Below are positions 62,427 through 64,000 of a stretch of DNA of 64,000 nt, one piece after another (positions within the stretch are counted from its first letter, which is position 1; the number at the start of each line of letters is the position of its first letter). This DNA is from Ianthella basta (lineage: Eukaryota; Porifera; Demospongiae; Verongiida; Ianthellidae). The position numbers and the translations under genes were made by a program. The notes beneath the pieces were generated by a model that was not told where the DNA came from, did no database searches, and saw nothing but the letters and a program-made list of their open reading frames with translations. The stretch is taken from the NCBI GenBank assembly GCA_964019415.1, contig OZ025880.1, forward strand, positions 4,435,813 to 4,499,812, read 5' to 3'.

Positions 62427-63989
62427 CATAGTTGCGCAGTCCATTCATGTGGAAGTGTATAATGTTGGTACACACTCTATTGAGAAAGTCCTGCGAGTGT
62501 GAAACAAGCACCAGAATCCTCTTGTACTTGCACAACTGCTCCTCAAGGTACACACACGCGTCCAGGTCAAGGTGGTTGGTGGGCTCGTCCAGCAGAAGCA
62601 GGGTTGGTTGGAGGAAGAGGGCTCGGGCCAGAGACACTCGCATGCGCCAACCACCAGAAAAATCACTGCATTTCTTCTGTTGCATTTCTGTAGACACAAA
62701 ATCAGTGAAGGGAAATGTAATGTGCAAGAGCTAAGGACTTAGAAAAAGGAGGCAGTGAACTGGGCAGTGTCAGCATGCTTTCAACACATTCAAGGCTGCT
62801 CTGTGCTCCAACAAAGAGCTGCATCACTCTGTACTGTGCCATGAAACTCAGCTACTACCACAAACTGTTCTACGTAGCTGGTAGATTTCAGTCTCTCTGC
62901 TTAAGCATCTGATAAAAACACATCACATCCACACACCAGGCCCAACCCCATCCATACAGTAGCTACCACAATACTACCCACACCCACTGTCCTCCCCCCT
63001 CTCCACACACATGTACATTCACCCATAGATTCCCTCTATCCATGATTCACCTTTACTGAAGCCCAGTCCATGTAGTATCTTTGCTGCTTTAGACTCTGCC
63101 ATTGATGACTCGAGCTCGTCTAATCGCTCATAAATGTCCATCAACCTATCACTCTCTGAGTCTCCCTCCTCCACCAGCTGAGCGGCCTCTGCCTCAAGTC
63201 TCACACGTTCTGACTCCACCTCCAGCACACACTGCAGTGGCGTCCGATCAGAGGCAGCAATCTCCTCTGAGAGGTGGTAGATGTCAATGTGCTCTGGGAT
63301 GGGAACCTCTCGGCTGGCGAGGGCCTCCAGTAGGGTGGACTTGCCTACAGGCAGAGGGAAGGGAGGGGAGTAGGGGCGAGAGTGAGGGGAAGTAGAGGAA
63401 GGGTGGAGAGGAGGAAGGAGAGGGGAGGGATAGAGGAGGAGGGAAAGGGGAGGAGGAGGGAGGAGAGGGGAGGGAGAGAGGAGAAGGGGAAAGGGGGAGG
63501 AGTAGGGAAAGGGGTAAGAGTAGGGGAAGAGGGAGAATGAGAGGAGCAGCGAGAATCAGATAGGGATGGATGGACAGTCGCCCACTAACATCTACTATCA
63601 CCCACCACAGCAACTCACACAAAATGTAATAGGAAAAAACTGTCGGAACACACATGTACCTAGGTCCTATGTATCAGAATGGATAAAGGCCACTAGTTTG
63701 AGGTAATGTGACACCACACCAACACACAACACAGCACGTATCTTGCGAGCATCTCCTTCCACACACACCAGTACACATAAATACTGGTAGCTTCTCTATG
63801 ATAAAATGGAATTGTTCACTCACCACAGCCATTGGGCCCAATCAGTCCGTACCGCCTGCCGTAATTCAGCTCAACCTTGGCGTCGCTAAGTAGTTCGATG
63901 CCATGGAAGGTAATGGTAAAGTTGTGGATGTGAAGGTCCCGAGAGGCGGGATGTGACGCGAGAACGCCGGTCACCGACAAATGGGCCAT
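57724..63989 (-). CDS. ABCF2: ATP-binding cassette sub-family F member 2 (ABCF2), 11 exons
   Basis: Exons: 63989-63824, 63344-63051, 62687-62425, 62119-62024, 61566-61447, 61131-61042, 60026-59916, 59701-59639, 59074-58946, 58772-58569 and 57834-57724. All phases fit, giving 548 codons and TAA. Two ATP-binding cassettes with no membrane segment. First: Walker A GPNGCGKS across exons 1-2, signature SGGW, Walker [13 protein letters not shown]. Second: [31 protein letters not shown]. The linker [20 protein letters not shown] is diagnostic of ABCF2. ABCF proteins act on ribosomes in the cytosol. Human ABCF2 has about 75 more N-terminal residues, so the ATG at 63989 may be internal and an upstream exon may lie past the right edge. 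Intron 4 uses a GC donor (AAG/GCAAGT at 62024/62023). Confidence 0.93.
58881..58944. repeat. (CA)n microsatellite fused to the exon 9 donor of ABCF2
   Basis: About 32 CA units. On the transcribed strand exon 9 ends CAG and the intron starts directly with (GT)n, so the donor is part of the repeat. Confidence 0.95.
59160..59495. repeat. Compound (CA)n array, right copy
   Basis: About 335 bp, with CACACTGCCCACACA motifs near 59226, 59250 and 59330. Shorter than the 500-bp array at 16823-17324, so it has changed length since the duplication. Confidence 0.95.
60284..60661. mobile_element. TAGTCT-family foldback MITE in ABCF2 intron 6 (right copy)
   Basis: Same element and position as 18118-18499. 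The inverted arms begin GGGTCTGGTACATTGCC and end GGCAATGTACCAGACCC. The C-run near its left arm is shorter here (7 versus 10). Confidence 0.8.
61301..61346. repeat. (CA)n microsatellite in ABCF2 intron 5
   Basis: Right-hand equivalent of the tract at 19139-19192, and the place where the two loci stop being alike. Confidence 0.92.
62154..62424. repeat. (CA)n array filling ABCF2 intron 3
   Basis: About 270 bp of CA with a few GCAC and AAAC variants. It makes up nearly the whole 305-bp intron 3. The donor of exon 3 reads GGG then GTGTGTGT, so it lies in the repeat. Confidence 0.95.
63351..63545. repeat. Polypurine tract in ABCF2 intron 1
   Basis: About 190 bp of almost pure A/G on the plus strand, with many GGG/GGGG runs (for example GGGGAGGAGGAGGGAGGAGA). 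Could form G-quadruplex or triplex DNA. The long Leu/Pro/Ser frame on the opposite strand is an artefact of this composition. Confidence 0.85.
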
Positions 63990-64000
63990 TTTAGCGTCAA

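Noticed and set aside
63284-63655. Leu/Pro/Ser-rich 123-codon minus-strand frame
   Set aside because: It is the translation of the polypurine tract in ABCF2 intron 1.

Overview
The window looks like animal nuclear DNA, most probably from a sponge (demosponge). It has short exons with GT-AG introns, two tandem GABA-B-like class C receptors, a metazoan ABCF2 gene, a mitofusin-family GTPase, and dense foldback/MITE, LINE, SINE and (CA)n repeats. The taxon is an inference; no ribosomal or mitochondrial marker is present.

Layout. Positions 42-4818 (minus) hold the first GABA-B-like receptor, which runs off the left edge after its third membrane segment. Positions 6686-13958 (minus) hold a second, complete paralogue: 15 exons, 780 codons, same exon phases. 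Positions 15121-18970 (minus) carry only exons 6-11 of an ABCF2 gene. Positions 19.2-30.6 kb are repeat-rich: a first-exon/promoter cassette, a LINE-like element with a 15-bp target duplication, foldback elements, a pogo-like remnant with a second transposon nested in it, and a diverged tandem array. Positions 30726-57263 (plus) hold the most notable gene. A single-exon protein kinase is followed by fourteen exons of a mitofusin-type dynamin-superfamily GTPase, and every exon phase joins into one 964-codon frame. Its introns hold a tRNA-derived SINE, two more copies of the first-exon cassette, a large foldback, an antisense LINE and several MITEs. Positions 57724-63989 (minus) hold the intact ABCF2 gene (11 exons, N-terminus possibly beyond the right edge). 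It converges tail-to-tail on the kinase-GTPase gene.

The two ABCF2 loci share a direct segmental duplication (about 15.05-19.19 kb and 57.66-61.35 kb). One breakpoint lies in a (CA)n tract. Beside the other, at the right-hand copy, sits a 100-bp, nearly identical piece of a GABA-B-like receptor exon. This ties the three host loci together as a recently rearranged block. Function by locus: two extracellular amino-acid-type receptors, a ribosome-associated ABCF ATPase, and a predicted membrane-bound kinase-GTPase that would couple phosphorylation to membrane fusion or tethering.
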